From Puniceibacterium antarcticum (lineage in GTDB: Bacteria; Pseudomonadota; Alphaproteobacteria; Rhodobacterales; Rhodobacteraceae), in assembly GCF_002760615.1 (NCBI RefSeq), contig NZ_AWWI01000021.1, positions 1 through 64,000 of the forward strand: a DNA stretch of 64,000 bases, given 5' to 3'. Made by a program: the position numbers and the translations under genes. The notes below the pieces were generated by a model. The model worked only from the letters and a program-made list of their open reading frames with translations, was not told the origin of the DNA and did no database searches. Shown here in pieces: positions 34,707-44,290 of this stretch (position 1 is the first letter of the stretch; every line of letters begins with the position of its first letter).

Positions 34707-36008
34707 TCAGAGTACGTACCGGCTGAGATCGGTGGAGCGGCTGAGATCGCCGAGGTGTTTCTCGACAAAGGCTGCATCGACGGTGACCTGTTCGCCGGCC
34801 TTGTCGGGCGCGTTGAAGGACAGTTCTTCGAACACCCGCTCCATGACGGTGTAGAGCCGACGGGCCCCGATGTTCTCGACAGCGGTATTCACCTCTGCCG
34901 CGATCCGGGCCAGTGCGGCAATGCCATCCTCTGTAAAGGACACGCTCACCTCTTCGGTCGCCATGAGGGCGGTATACTGGCGCGTCAGGGCATTGTCCGT
35001 TTCCGTCAGGATGCGGACAAAGTCACCCTCGGTCAGTGGGCGCAGATTGACGCGGATCGGCAGCCGACCCTGCAGTTCGGGCAAGAGGTCCGATGGCTTG
35101 GCGATGTGAAAGGCGCCGGAGGCAATGAACAGGATATGATCGGTTTTCACCGGCCCATGCTTGGTCGACACGGTGGTGCCTTCAATCAGGGGCAACAGGT
35201 CGCGCTGAACGCCTTCGCGGCTGACATCGGCGCCACGGGCATCAGAGCGGGCGCAGACCTTGTCAATCTCGTCCAGAAAGACGATGCCGTTCTGCTCGAC
35301 CGCTTCCAGCGCGGCGGTCTTGACCGCCTCGTCGTCCAGCAGCTTGTCCGCCTCTTCCGAAATCAGCATCTCATAGCTTTGCGCGACGCTCAGGCGCTTG
35401 CGAGTAGTGCGCTGGCCAAAAGCCTTGCCAAAGATATCGCCCAGATTCATCATGTTTCCGCCGGGCTGGCCGGGGATGTCCACCTGTGGAAACGGGTTCG
35501 AGTTTTCGGCAACGTCCAGATCGATCATCGTGTCGTCCAGCTCGCCGGCCTTGAGCTTCTTGCGGAACATGTCGCGCGTGCCGCTGCGGGCATCCTCACC
35601 GGCGATCGCCGCGATCACGCGATCCTCTGCCGCCTGATGGGCAGCGGCCTTGACGCCCTCGCGCATGCTCTCGCGGGTCAGGGCGATCGAGGCATCGACC
35701 AGATCGCGGATGATCTGTTCCACGTCACGGCCGACATAGCCAACTTCGGTGAACTTTGTTGCCTCGACCTTGATGAACGGCGCACGGGCAAGCTTGGCCA
35801 GGCGGCGGGAAATTTCGGTTTTGCCGACGCCGGTGGGTCCGATCATCAGGATGTTCTTCGGATAGACTTCGTCGCGCAGATCATCCGAGAGATGTTTGCG
35901 CCGCCAGCGGCTGCGCAGGGCGACGGCGACGGCACGCTTTGCGTCGGACTGACCGATGATGAACCGGTCGAGTTCCGAGACGATTTCGCGCGGGGTTAGG
36001 TCTGTCAT
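34707..36008 (-). CDS. hslU: ATP-dependent protease ATPase subunit HslU
   Basis: AAA+ unfoldase of the HslUV (ClpYQ) cytosolic protease. The 433 residues carry Walker [12 protein letters not shown], Walker [11 protein letters not shown], the intermediate domain (about 110-230) and the C-terminal SRYVL tail that docks into HslV. It follows hslV with a 78-bp gap containing two small hairpins, which is wider than in many operons and may set the HslV:HslU ratio. A repeat-type hairpin follows its stop. Confidence 0.97.
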   Translation of the reverse strand: MTDLTPREIVSELDRFIIGQSDAKRAVAVALRSRWRRKHLSDDLRDEVYPKNILMIGPTGVGKTEISRRLAKLARAPFIKVEATKFTEVGYVGRDVEQIIRDLVDASIALTRESMREGVKAAAHQAAEDRVIAAIAGEDARSGTRDMFRKKLKAGELDDTMIDLDVAENSNPFPQVDIPGQPGGNMMNLGDIFGKAFGQRTTRKRLSVAQSYEMLISEEADKLLDDEAVKTAALEAVEQNGIVFLDEIDKVCARSDARGADVSREGVQRDLLPLIEGTTVSTKHGPVKTDHILFIASGAFHIAKPSDLLPELQGRLPIRVNLRPLTEGDFVRILTETDNALTRQYTALMATEEVSVSFTEDGIAALARIAAEVNTAVENIGARRLYTVMERVFEELSFNAPDKAGEQVTVDAAFVEKHLGDLSRSTDLSRYVL

Positions 36009-36041
36009 GAGGGAGTCCTTTCGCGACAGGCGGTTCGGTTC

Positions 36042-36087
36042 AAATTTCTTTTAAAGAAATTTCGACAAAAGTTTCGGTGAAACTTTT
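36042..36087 (-). promoter_or_regulatory. Two tandem hairpins between hslV and hslU
   Basis: AAATTTCTT/AAGAAATTT (36042-36062, 9-bp stem, 3-nt loop) and AAAAGTTTC/GAAACTTTT (36067-36087, perfect 9-bp stem, GGT loop) lie side by side, the second touching the hslV stop. Being AT-rich they are weak as terminators but could protect or process the hslV mRNA. Confidence 0.5.
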
Positions 36088-36644
36088 CAACCGCTGATGC
36101 TTTCCACTGTCAGGTTGCCATTGGTGTAGACGCAGATATCCGAGGCGATGGACATAGCGCGGCGCGCGATCGCTTCGGCGTCCATGTCGCTGTCCATCAG
36201 GGCGCGGGCGGCGGCCAGGGCGTAGTTGCCGCCCGATCCGATGGCGGTCACGTCATGTTCGGGCTCCAGCACATCGCCTGCGCCGGTGATCACCAGAAGG
36301 TCGGTGCCGTCGGTGACGATCAGCATCGCCTCAAGTTTTTGCAGGTATTTGTCGGTGCGCCAGTCTTTGGCCAGTTCGACGCTGGCGCGCTGCAGCTGGC
36401 CCGGGGTCGCTTCGAGTTTTGCTTCAAGCCGCTCCAGCAGGGTAAAGGCATCTGCCGTAGATCCGGCAAAGCCGCAGACCACGTCATAGCCGCCCGGGGA
36501 CAGCCGACGCACCTTGCGCGCGGTGCCTTTGATCACTGTCTGGCCAAGGCTCACCTGGCCGTCTCCGGCCACCACTACGCGTCCGCCTTTGCGCACACCG
36601 ATGATGGTGGTGCCGTGCCATCCGGGGAAATCATTCTCTGCCAT
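36087..36644 (-). CDS. hslV: ATP-dependent protease peptidase subunit HslV, with propeptide
   Basis: Proteolytic core of HslUV, an N-terminal-threonine hydrolase. The 185-residue product starts [11 protein letters not shown] before [10 protein letters not shown]. Alignment with E. coli HslV, where the mature chain starts TTIVSV, puts the catalytic threonine at residue 12. An 11-residue propeptide must therefore be removed, unlike in E. coli where only Met is cleaved. GDGQVSLGQ and [10 protein letters not shown] are intact. ATG 36644 is preferred over 36671 because it gives the short propeptide I recall from other Rhodobacteraceae. Confidence 0.95.
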   Translation of the reverse strand: MAENDFPGWHGTTIIGVRKGGRVVVAGDGQVSLGQTVIKGTARKVRRLSPGGYDVVCGFAGSTADAFTLLERLEAKLEATPGQLQRASVELAKDWRTDKYLQKLEAMLIVTDGTDLLVITGAGDVLEPEHDVTAIGSGGNYALAAARALMDSDMDAEAIARRAMSIASDICVYTNGNLTVESISG

Positions 36645-36874
36645 TCTACGTCCTTTCGTGTCCTGTCGCATATGGGGGTGTGGCTTTCCCGGTGCAAGCG
36701 GATGTGTCGCGCTGCTCTGGGAGAGGTCTCGAGGTGGGGATTCAGAACTATATGTAAAATATAAACTTCTTTACGCTTTTGGCGTCACTTTAAACACCCT
36801 GAGTTGCGCGAAGTGTCGCCTCCTTCTGTCAGCCGGATCTCTTTGCGGCGCCGTCAGAAGAGGGGCTCCAACAA

Positions 36875-36903
36875 AAAACGGCCCCGCAAAGCGGAGCCGT
36901 TTT
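36875..36903 (-). terminator. Rho-independent terminator of trxA
   Basis: AAAACGGC...CCGC and GCGG...GCCGTTTT (36875-36903) form a 13-bp stem with one mismatch and an AAA loop. On the minus strand it is followed by TTTTTTG. It starts 25 bp after the trxA stop codon. Confidence 0.85.
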
Positions 36904-36928
36904 CGAGGTGAGCCGGGATCTGAGTGGA

Positions 36929-37249
36929 TCAGATGGACTCGTCGATCCAGCTTTTCAGCGCGGCCTTGGGGGCCGCGCCAGCCCGGTTCGAAATCACCTG
37001 ACCGTCTTTGAAGATGAACAGCGCGGGGATCCCGCGTACGCCCATCGCAGCGGCGGTGTTCGGATTGGAATCGACATCGACTTTGGCGATCATGATCTTG
37101 TCGCCATACTCGGTGGCCAGATCTTCCAGCGCCGGGCCGATCTGTTTGCACGGGCCGCACCATTCAGCCCAGAAATCGACCACGACAGGAACGTCTGAGC
37201 CTTTTACCAATTCATCAAAGGTGGCGTCGGTTACGGCAACAGTGGCCAT
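36929..37249 (-). CDS. trxA: Thioredoxin
   Basis: A 106-residue cytosolic thiol-disulphide reductant. The active site is W30-C31-G-P-C34 (WAEWCGPCK), and the conserved cis-proline region reads [12 protein letters not shown]. No signal peptide is present, so this is the general TrxA. It lies 75 bp downstream of addA on the same strand, ending the amgK-murU-addB-addA block, and has its own strong terminator. Confidence 0.96.
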   Translation of the reverse strand: MATVAVTDATFDELVKGSDVPVVVDFWAEWCGPCKQIGPALEDLATEYGDKIMIAKVDVDSNPNTAAAMGVRGIPALFIFKDGQVISNRAGAAPKAALKSWIDESI

Positions 37250-37324
37250 GTGAGTGTCTCCTAACCATAGGGGGGTGTGACGTGTGTCCTTGGATGCAGA
37301 AGGTATGGACCCGTCCGGGGCACG

Positions 37325-40300
37325 TCAAGGTGTGCCCGCGTCTTCGAGAACTTGTGTTACAAGCGCGTGTGGCAACGGCATGTAGTGTGCGGTCCGGGTC
37401 CAGAGCAGCCCGACTTCGATCTGCCGGCCCGGATACAAAGCGCCCAGCATGGCGCCATAGGCCCCCATCTGCCGCAGCAGCCCCAAGGGACAGGATGCGG
37501 GATCGTCCGGTACGGTCCGGTTCGTCTTGAAATCCACCGCCGTCACCTTGTCGGGTGCGACAATCAGGCGGTCTATGATTCCGTGTAACCGGCCCAAGCA
37601 CGGGAGGGCTGCACTCAGCGGCACTTCGGCCAGTGTGCCAGGGGCAAAGAACGGGGACAGCGCCGGGGTGTTCAGCAGGCTCACCGCCTCTTCTGCAAGG
37701 GCTGGGGCGTCCGGCCCCGCATCCGTATCAACCCATCGGGCGACCATCTCGGCACGCTCGGCTTCGGGCAGGGGGGCAAGGCGTTCCAGCAGCTTGTGCA
37801 TCCGATCGCCGCGCGCCTTTGCCGTCTCTGTTTCATCGCCATCCACGCCTGCCAGCGCCTTGGCACCGCCCAGATCCGAAGGCGTGCGGACCTCGGGTAC
37901 TGGCTCTGGCATGGGGGCTTTGTGCAAGAAATGTTCGGGCAGATCAGGGATCTGTTGCTGCTGCACCTCGGGTGTCGTCAGCACCAGATCGGACAAGTCC
38001 GTCACCCCGATCTGAACGCCCTCGCCAGCCCCCAGATCGCCGAAATCATAGCTGTGCGGCACCGCGCCCGACCGATCCATGCCCTGACGCACACGATCAT
38101 ACCAAGACTCACTGTTTTTTCCCAATTCGCCGGCTGCCGCCACGATCAGCCACTTTTCCGCCCGCGTCAGCGCCACGTAAAGCAACCTGTCCCGCTCCCA
38201 GGCCTGCGCCTCTTTCGCGGTCTCCTGCGCGGTGATCTGGGCTGGCGGCATCAACGCTGTGGATTGTTTCCACAGCACCGTGTCCTCTGCGCTCAGCAGC
38301 GCGTCGCGCAGGGCGGTCTGTGGCTGGGCGCAGTCGGGCAGGATCACGATGGGCGCCTCAAGCCCCTTGGCGCCATGCACCGTCATCACACGCACCCTGC
38401 CCCCGGCGCTGTCGGCGGCGCGCTTGATGGTCAGATCGTCGGTCTGCATCCAGGTCAGGAAGCCGGTCAATGACGGGATGGCGTTCTGTTCGAACGCCAG
38501 CGCTTGTTGGAGCAGGGCGTTGATGCCATCCTCTGCCTCGTCCCCCAGTCGGCCCAGCAGCAACTTGCGGCCCCGGTGCCGGGTCAGGATGCGTTCGATC
38601 AGATCGAAGGGGCGCAGGAAATCGGTCTGCGCCATCAGATCGCCCAAAACCTCCATCACCTGCGCAAAATCCTGTGAACGATCCCGCAGCGCCGCCCAGA
38701 GATAGCCCTTGCGCCCCTGTGCCAGACTGAAAAGCTGCTGTTCGCTTAAGCCGAACAGGGGCGAGCGCAGGGCAACCGCCAGCGACAGATCGTCTTCTGG
38801 CGTGGCAAGGAAAGAGAGCAGCGCGCCAAGGTCGCGCACGGCCAGCTCTGCCATGACCTTGAGCCGGTCTGCCCCCGCAATCGGCAGGTTTTCCTGTTTG
38901 CAGGCGCGGATGATCTCGGTGAACAGCCGCGACCTTCCCCGCACGAGGATCAGGAAATCGCCGGCATGGACAGGGCGCGCCTCATACGTACCGGAATGCC
39001 CGATCTCGATGGGGAGCGGTGTGCCTGCGTCGATGGTCTCGCGCATGAACCGGGCAATGCGTTGCGCCAGAATCACGGTGTGATGTCGCTGACCGACCTG
39101 ATCGACCGGGCTGAACCACTCGCCGTCCTTGTCCTCTTCGGTCTTTGGCACATGCGGCCACAGATCGACCCGCCCCGGCATCTGATCCTTGAACGCCAGA
39201 TGGCTTTGTGCTGCGGAAAACCCCGACGCTTCTGCACCGACAAAGGTGTTGTCGACCAGCCGGAGGATCGGCTCGGCGGATCGGAAACTGTAATCCAGCT
39301 GCAGACTGTTCAGTGGGGACGTGGTGCTGTCCAGCCGGGCGGCGAAATCGTCGCGCATCCGGTCGAATTCACGCGGATCAGCGCCCTGAAAGGAATAGAT
39401 CGACTGTTTCTTGTCCCCAACGACAAAGATCGTGCGGTTCACATCCGCCCGCGCGCCATCGCCAGAGGTGAATTCCTGCGCCAGCCTTTCGATCACCTGC
39501 CACTGTGCCGGCGAGGTGTCCTGCGCCTCGTCCACCAGGATATGATCAATGCCGCCGTCCAGACGGTACAGCACCCATTGCGCCACCCGCGGATCAGAGA
39601 GCAGATTGCGCGCCTTGTCGATCAGATCGTCGAAATCTAGCCAGCCGCGCCGCTGCTTCTCCGCCGTATAGGCCGGCAAAAACGCCTGCGCAAAATGGTG
39701 CAGGGCAATGTCCCGTTCTGCCGCAAGTAGCCCCAGCCTTGTCGCCCTTGCGCTTTCGACCCTGCGCATCAGGTCTTCGAGGGCGGGCATCAGATGGGAA
39801 ATGGATTTGGCCAGCCCCTTTGTGGGCAGGGAACCGATCTTGGCAGTGAACGGCTCCTTGGCGGTAGCTCCGGTCAGGAATGCCCCCTCAAGCGTCTCTA
39901 ACGCGGCAAAGTCGGGTGCCGTGATTGTGGAGAGCTTGGCCGCCAGCTTCTGATCATTGGCACCGCTGCCCTTCAGGGGCGGGATCAGCGCCGCAAACAG
40001 CGCCATCTCGTCCCCCAGAAACACGTCTGCCAGAAGGCTGCCGACATCCGCATCCGGCCCCAGACCATAAAGCGCGCGGATTGCGGCATCCTCACGCGGC
40101 GGCAGAAAGGCGTCTGGCCGACGCACGATGTCGCGCAACAGCGCCTCGGGTTCGTCACTTGTCAGAAACTGTGCGAGCGCACCAACCAGAGGCGCCTCTG
40201 GCCCATCCGAAAATCGATCCAGAATATCGGTGCGCAGCAGATCTGCCGAACGATCCTCCATCTCCTTGAACTGCGGTGACACCTGCGCTTCCAGCGGAAA

Positions 40301-40699
40301 CCGCCGCAACAGGGATGCACAGAACGAATGGATCGTCTGGATACGCAGCCCGCCGGGCGTCTCGATGGCGCGCGCAAACAGTGTGCGCGCCTTTTGCAGG
40401 AACGGACCGGGTACACCGGATTCGACCCCAAGCTGGCGCAATTCGTCGCGCAAAGCGTCATCCGGCAGCATCGCCCAGTTGCCCAAGCGGCGGAACAGAC
40501 GGTTCTGCATCTCGGTCGCGGCGGCCTTGGTATAGGTCAGGCACAGGATATGTTCCGGCAGAACGTCGCTCAGCAACAGCCGCGCCACACGGTCGGTCAG
40601 GACCCGGGTCTTGCCCGATCCGGCGTTGGCGGAAAGCCAGGTGGACAGATCGGGGCTGGCGGCCAGAACTTGCCGTGCGCTTGCCTCGTCGCGGATCAT
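37325..40699 (-). CDS. addA: Double-strand break repair helicase-nuclease AddA
   Basis: Large subunit of the AddAB helicase-nuclease, which resects double-strand breaks for RecA; it replaces RecBCD in alphaproteobacteria. The 1124 residues carry UvrD-type Walker A SANAGSGKTRVL, helicase motif LVDEAQDTSP, QSIYSFQGADP, VMTVHGAKGLEAP and LLYVALTRAEKWL. The C-terminal nuclease ends with AVDFKTNR. ATG 40699 overlaps the addB stop (ATGA), so the earlier in-frame ATG at 40738 inside addB is unlikely. Confidence 0.95.
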   Translation of the reverse strand: MIRDEASARQVLAASPDLSTWLSANAGSGKTRVLTDRVARLLLSDVLPEHILCLTYTKAAATEMQNRLFRRLGNWAMLPDDALRDELRQLGVESGVPGPFLQKARTLFARAIETPGGLRIQTIHSFCASLLRRFPLEAQVSPQFKEMEDRSADLLRTDILDRFSDGPEAPLVGALAQFLTSDEPEALLRDIVRRPDAFLPPREDAAIRALYGLGPDADVGSLLADVFLGDEMALFAALIPPLKGSGANDQKLAAKLSTITAPDFAALETLEGAFLTGATAKEPFTAKIGSLPTKGLAKSISHLMPALEDLMRRVESARATRLGLLAAERDIALHHFAQAFLPAYTAEKQRRGWLDFDDLIDKARNLLSDPRVAQWVLYRLDGGIDHILVDEAQDTSPAQWQVIERLAQEFTSGDGARADVNRTIFVVGDKKQSIYSFQGADPREFDRMRDDFAARLDSTTSPLNSLQLDYSFRSAEPILRLVDNTFVGAEASGFSAAQSHLAFKDQMPGRVDLWPHVPKTEEDKDGEWFSPVDQVGQRHHTVILAQRIARFMRETIDAGTPLPIEIGHSGTYEARPVHAGDFLILVRGRSRLFTEIIRACKQENLPIAGADRLKVMAELAVRDLGALLSFLATPEDDLSLAVALRSPLFGLSEQQLFSLAQGRKGYLWAALRDRSQDFAQVMEVLGDLMAQTDFLRPFDLIERILTRHRGRKLLLGRLGDEAEDGINALLQQALAFEQNAIPSLTGFLTWMQTDDLTIKRAADSAGGRVRVMTVHGAKGLEAPIVILPDCAQPQTALRDALLSAEDTVLWKQSTALMPPAQITAQETAKEAQAWERDRLLYVALTRAEKWLIVAAAGELGKNSESWYDRVRQGMDRSGAVPHSYDFGDLGAGEGVQIGVTDLSDLVLTTPEVQQQQIPDLPEHFLHKAPMPEPVPEVRTPSDLGGAKALAGVDGDETETAKARGDRMHKLLERLAPLPEAERAEMVARWVDTDAGPDAPALAEEAVSLLNTPALSPFFAPGTLAEVPLSAALPCLGRLHGIIDRLIVAPDKVTAVDFKTNRTVPDDPASCPLGLLRQMGAYGAMLGALYPGRQIEVGLLWTRTAHYMPLPHALVTQVLEDAGTP

Positions 40700-43623
40700 T
40701 CCAGCACCTCCTTGACGGCTTTGGCCGAAACATCCCATTCGCCGAACCGGGCAAGCTGGTCGTAATCCGAAACATCCCCCTCTTTCAGCATGGCGCGCCT
40801 GGCGGTATAGCCCGTCTCAGGCTCGAAATACTGCCTGATCAGTGCCTCGAACTCTGCCCAGACCTGTGCCGCCGGGGTTTCGTCCAGCGGCGCGTCAACC
40901 TCGCCCGGTGTGGTGCCAAGCGCGATATAGCTCGCGCGGATTGTGTGGCGGGCACTCAGCCCCTCAAAGGCCTGATTTTCCACCATCGCGGCCTCAAGCA
41001 GAAGCTGCTTGTCAAAGAACCGCTGTTCGGATTTTCCCGGCGCATTACCTGTCTTGTAGTCATAGATATAGGCGTTGCCGTTGGCATCCAGATCAATCCG
41101 GTCCGCCTTCCCCACCAGCGCAAAGTTCATGCCCGCGAGCGGCGCACGGCCCTTGATTTCAATGCGCGACGGATGCGGCATGGCGCACGCCTGACGTTCT
41201 GTTTCGGACGCGACAAACCACTCGGCAATGCGCGCTACGCGGGATTGCCAAAGGTGGCGCATGGTCGGAAAGGGGATGTCGCGGGCGATGATCTGCCGGG
41301 TCAGCGCCATCAGGTGGTCGCGGGTCAGCTGCGCCGGATCTTTGATCACATCGTGCAGGAACTGCTCCATCACCTCATGCACCACGATCCCGCGCATCAG
41401 CGCATCGGGCGCCCGCTGCAGCGGGTTCAGCGGGAAAAGCTTCAGCACATGTTTGGCATAGATTGCATAGGGATCGCGGATCAGCCGCTTGATCTCTGTC
41501 ACCGACAGCTGCGTCGGGCGGGTCGCAACGGGCGGCACGGGCGAGGGGCGGTGGGCCGGGTCCGCACGCTCCGGCGCTTCCATCACCCGGGCCAGCGCCA
41601 GCCAGTGATCGCCGCGCTTCTGCATCGCCATAAGGGCCTCGGGCCCGTTGCGTTCCGGCAATCCGCGCATCAGGTTCATCAATCGGTTGACCCAGCGCGA
41701 CGGCACGGTTTCGGCATCATCGGATTTCATTGACCGGGTCAGCCAGACCTCGGGCGCGGCAACGGCCTGTTGAAAGTCATGTGATGACAGCCCGATGCGC
41801 CGTTCCGGCAATAACAGACCCGCATCGTGGCGCATCTTGCGGTTCAGCCAGGGATCTGGGCTGGGCACTTCGGGCCAGCTGCCCTCGTTCAATCCACCCA
41901 GGATCAGCAGATCGGCGCCCATCACCCGCGCCTCGATCGTGCCCCAGATGCGGATATGGGGATGCGGCGTGTCGGGATTGCGCACCTCGCCCCGCGACAG
42001 GATCGCGCCGAACAGATCGCCGTAATCGCGGGCATCCATCTCGCCGCCATGACCGGCCTCGCCCTGCAGATCCGCGACAATGGCCTGCACGGCACGCCCG
42101 GCATTTTCGGCCCAAAGCTCTGCGTGATCCTCGCTTTCGGAGCCTGCGGCAATCGCCTCGGCGCGCAGGATGTGGCGCTCCAGCCACTCGGACAGCGACA
42201 GATTTCCGATCTGTGGCGGCTGAACAAAGGTCGCCAAAATCCATTTGACCCAACCGGAGTTTTCGGTGACTTCCCCCCAGCCGTTCAGCACCTCGGGGGT
42301 GGGATAGGGGATGCCCTTGCGACGGATATAGAGCTCAAGATCACGGGTGCGCCGCAGGTGGTCGCTTCGTCCCGCACCGGTATGGCTCAGCGGATGTTTC
42401 AGCAATGTCAGCAAGGCCTCGGCGGTCAGATCCTGCTGAAACAGAGCAGAAACATGGCGCAGGAACCGGCCCGGTGGGGTCAGCTGCGGCGGAATGCCCG
42501 CACTGTCGTCCGGCAGGATGTCCCAGCGATCCAGCGCCGCCGTCACCTGACGCGACAGCATCCGGTCCGGCGTGATCAGCGCCGCCGTCTGCCCGTCCTC
42601 TGCCGCCTGCCGCAGGCGCAGCGCAATGGCCAGCGCCTCTTCTCTCGACGATTGCGCCTCGACCAAGGTCAGCTCTGCGGTGGCTATGTCCAGCAGCGGG
42701 AGTTCCGGACCCTCGGTCAGCCACTGGCTGGTCACCGGGGCGGGGCGCAGAGCGAGCGAGATCAGCCTGTTGCGCCCCTTGCTCGGCGGGGGGGTGTCGG
42801 CCCATGGCAGGACTTCGTCCGGGCTAAGGTCAAGTGCAGACAGCATCGCGGCAAAGCGGAACTGGGGATGATCCTCGCCGGTCAGGCTGTCGCTCAGCTG
42901 GTCCCAGACCGCGGCGGGCATGTCGAAATCATAGCCGGGCAGCACCACGGCGCCCTGTGGCAGACGGGCGGCGGCGTGGATCAGCTGCGCGGTGGTGCGC
43001 CGCGATCCGGTGGATCCGGCAATGATCACTGGATGGCTCGGCGGGCTGTTTTCCCACAGGCTCAGCGTCTGCTGCACTGCCATGCGCTGCAGCGCGCCGG
43101 AATCCGGCATATCTTCGGACAGGTCAAAATACCGCTGCACGATGCGCACAAAGGTCAGCGCGCGTTCCCAGTGTCCCGACTGATCCGTGACATCCAGCGC
43201 CTCGATTTTTTCGGGCGGGACGTCTTCGATCTGCATCTCGTCCATCAGCTGGGCAAGGCTGTCCGCCAGATCATACAGCGCGGCACGCGGGGCAAGGTCG
43301 GGCTGGCGGTCCAGAAGGGTCGACACCAGCTGCACCAGTTCAAGCCGTCGGCGCAGCGGCGGGACGGCTTTGGGCAGGATCAGCCCGGGATCGGTCAGAT
43401 CGGTCAGCAGGCTGATGCGTGGCAGAAATCCGGCAGGCCCGGCATCAAAGATCTCGCGCAGGCGGCGGCGCATGCGGTGGGTGTTCACGATCAGCTCGAC
43501 CCGGGCCATCGCCTCGGGCGGCTGGCCAGCCAGACGGTCGCGCAAGCCTACAACCAGCGCCTCTGGGAAATCGATGCCCGGGGCGAGGCCGAACAGCCGC
43601 GGCGTGGCAGAAGGTTCAAACAT
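40696..43623 (-). CDS. addB: Double-strand break repair nuclease AddB
   Basis: Partner of AddA, 975 residues. The C-terminal nuclease domain is shown by KADRIDLDANGNAYIYDYKTG, carrying the D-x-K catalytic motif. No Walker A motif appears at the N-terminus (VELIVNTHRMRRRLRE instead), as in other alphaproteobacterial AddB proteins, which are inactive as helicases. It overlaps murU by 8 bp and addA by 4 bp, so DNA repair and peptidoglycan recycling genes share a transcript. Confidence 0.94.
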   Translation of the reverse strand: MFEPSATPRLFGLAPGIDFPEALVVGLRDRLAGQPPEAMARVELIVNTHRMRRRLREIFDAGPAGFLPRISLLTDLTDPGLILPKAVPPLRRRLELVQLVSTLLDRQPDLAPRAALYDLADSLAQLMDEMQIEDVPPEKIEALDVTDQSGHWERALTFVRIVQRYFDLSEDMPDSGALQRMAVQQTLSLWENSPPSHPVIIAGSTGSRRTTAQLIHAAARLPQGAVVLPGYDFDMPAAVWDQLSDSLTGEDHPQFRFAAMLSALDLSPDEVLPWADTPPPSKGRNRLISLALRPAPVTSQWLTEGPELPLLDIATAELTLVEAQSSREEALAIALRLRQAAEDGQTAALITPDRMLSRQVTAALDRWDILPDDSAGIPPQLTPPGRFLRHVSALFQQDLTAEALLTLLKHPLSHTGAGRSDHLRRTRDLELYIRRKGIPYPTPEVLNGWGEVTENSGWVKWILATFVQPPQIGNLSLSEWLERHILRAEAIAAGSESEDHAELWAENAGRAVQAIVADLQGEAGHGGEMDARDYGDLFGAILSRGEVRNPDTPHPHIRIWGTIEARVMGADLLILGGLNEGSWPEVPSPDPWLNRKMRHDAGLLLPERRIGLSSHDFQQAVAAPEVWLTRSMKSDDAETVPSRWVNRLMNLMRGLPERNGPEALMAMQKRGDHWLALARVMEAPERADPAHRPSPVPPVATRPTQLSVTEIKRLIRDPYAIYAKHVLKLFPLNPLQRAPDALMRGIVVHEVMEQFLHDVIKDPAQLTRDHLMALTRQIIARDIPFPTMRHLWQSRVARIAEWFVASETERQACAMPHPSRIEIKGRAPLAGMNFALVGKADRIDLDANGNAYIYDYKTGNAPGKSEQRFFDKQLLLEAAMVENQAFEGLSARHTIRASYIALGTTPGEVDAPLDETPAAQVWAEFEALIRQYFEPETGYTARRAMLKEGDVSDYDQLARFGEWDVSAKAVKEVLE

Positions 43624-44290
43624 CGGCCAGCAGACCTTCGGCCAGCGCGAGTCCCTCGGGATGGCCGATGTCGCACCACGTGCCGGGATAGGTTATGCCG
43701 AACAGCCGCTCCTTGGCGTCCATCCGGTTCCATAACTGGTTGAGCGAAAAAGCAGATTCAGCAATATCGGCCAGCCCGTCGGTGCGCAGGATCTGCGCGC
43801 CGGTATAGACCATATCGCCGCCCCGGTGCAGCCGCCCCTGCTCGAGACTGAAATCGCCCGCCCCCTTGCGCCCCAACGCGCGGGGCAGCGGCACACACAG
43901 CAGCAGCGCATCCATCCGCTCAGCGTTCCACGCTGTGCTCAGCAGGGTCAGCGGATTTGGCCCCGACCAGATTGCATCGGTGTTCAGGGTAAATACCGGG
44001 CCACCCCCAAGCAGCGGCAAGGCAGCCCGCAACCCGCCCCCGGTGTCCAGAATTTCGGGACTTTCGTGCGAAATGACAACGTCCTTGTCTGCAAGATGCG
44101 TCGCCATCTGATCCGGCAGATAATGCGTGTTCACCACCCGGCGCAGCGGTCCGTGCTCCGTGGCAATATCCAGCGCATGATCAATCAGCGCACGCCCCGC
44201 GACAGGGATCAGCGGTTTTGGCCTGTTCTGCGTCAGCGCCCCCATTCGGGTGCCAAAGCCGGCGGCGAACAGCATTATTGCGTCGGGCAT
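43616..44290 (-). CDS. murU: N-acetylmuramate 1-phosphate uridylyltransferase-like nucleotidyltransferase
   Basis: A 224-residue nucleotidyltransferase with the signature AAGFGTRMGALTQNRPKPL and the catalytic aspartate pair region LNTDAIW. Directly after an AmgK-like kinase this fits MurU, which makes UDP-MurNAc from MurNAc-1-phosphate. The AmgK-MurU route recycles cell-wall sugar and bypasses fosfomycin-sensitive MurA. It overlaps the kinase gene by 16 bp and addB by 8 bp. The precise substrate is inferred from the pair; other sugar-1-phosphates are possible. Confidence 0.85.
   Translation of the reverse strand: MPDAIMLFAAGFGTRMGALTQNRPKPLIPVAGRALIDHALDIATEHGPLRRVVNTHYLPDQMATHLADKDVVISHESPEILDTGGGLRAALPLLGGGPVFTLNTDAIWSGPNPLTLLSTAWNAERMDALLLCVPLPRALGRKGAGDFSLEQGRLHRGGDMVYTGAQILRTDGLADIAESAFSLNQLWNRMDAKERLFGITYPGTWCDIGHPEGLALAEGLLADV

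Noticed and set aside
41827-43743. A 638-codon plus-strand frame opposite addB
   Set aside because: The minus-strand frame is AddB with its nuclease motif; the other is antisense.
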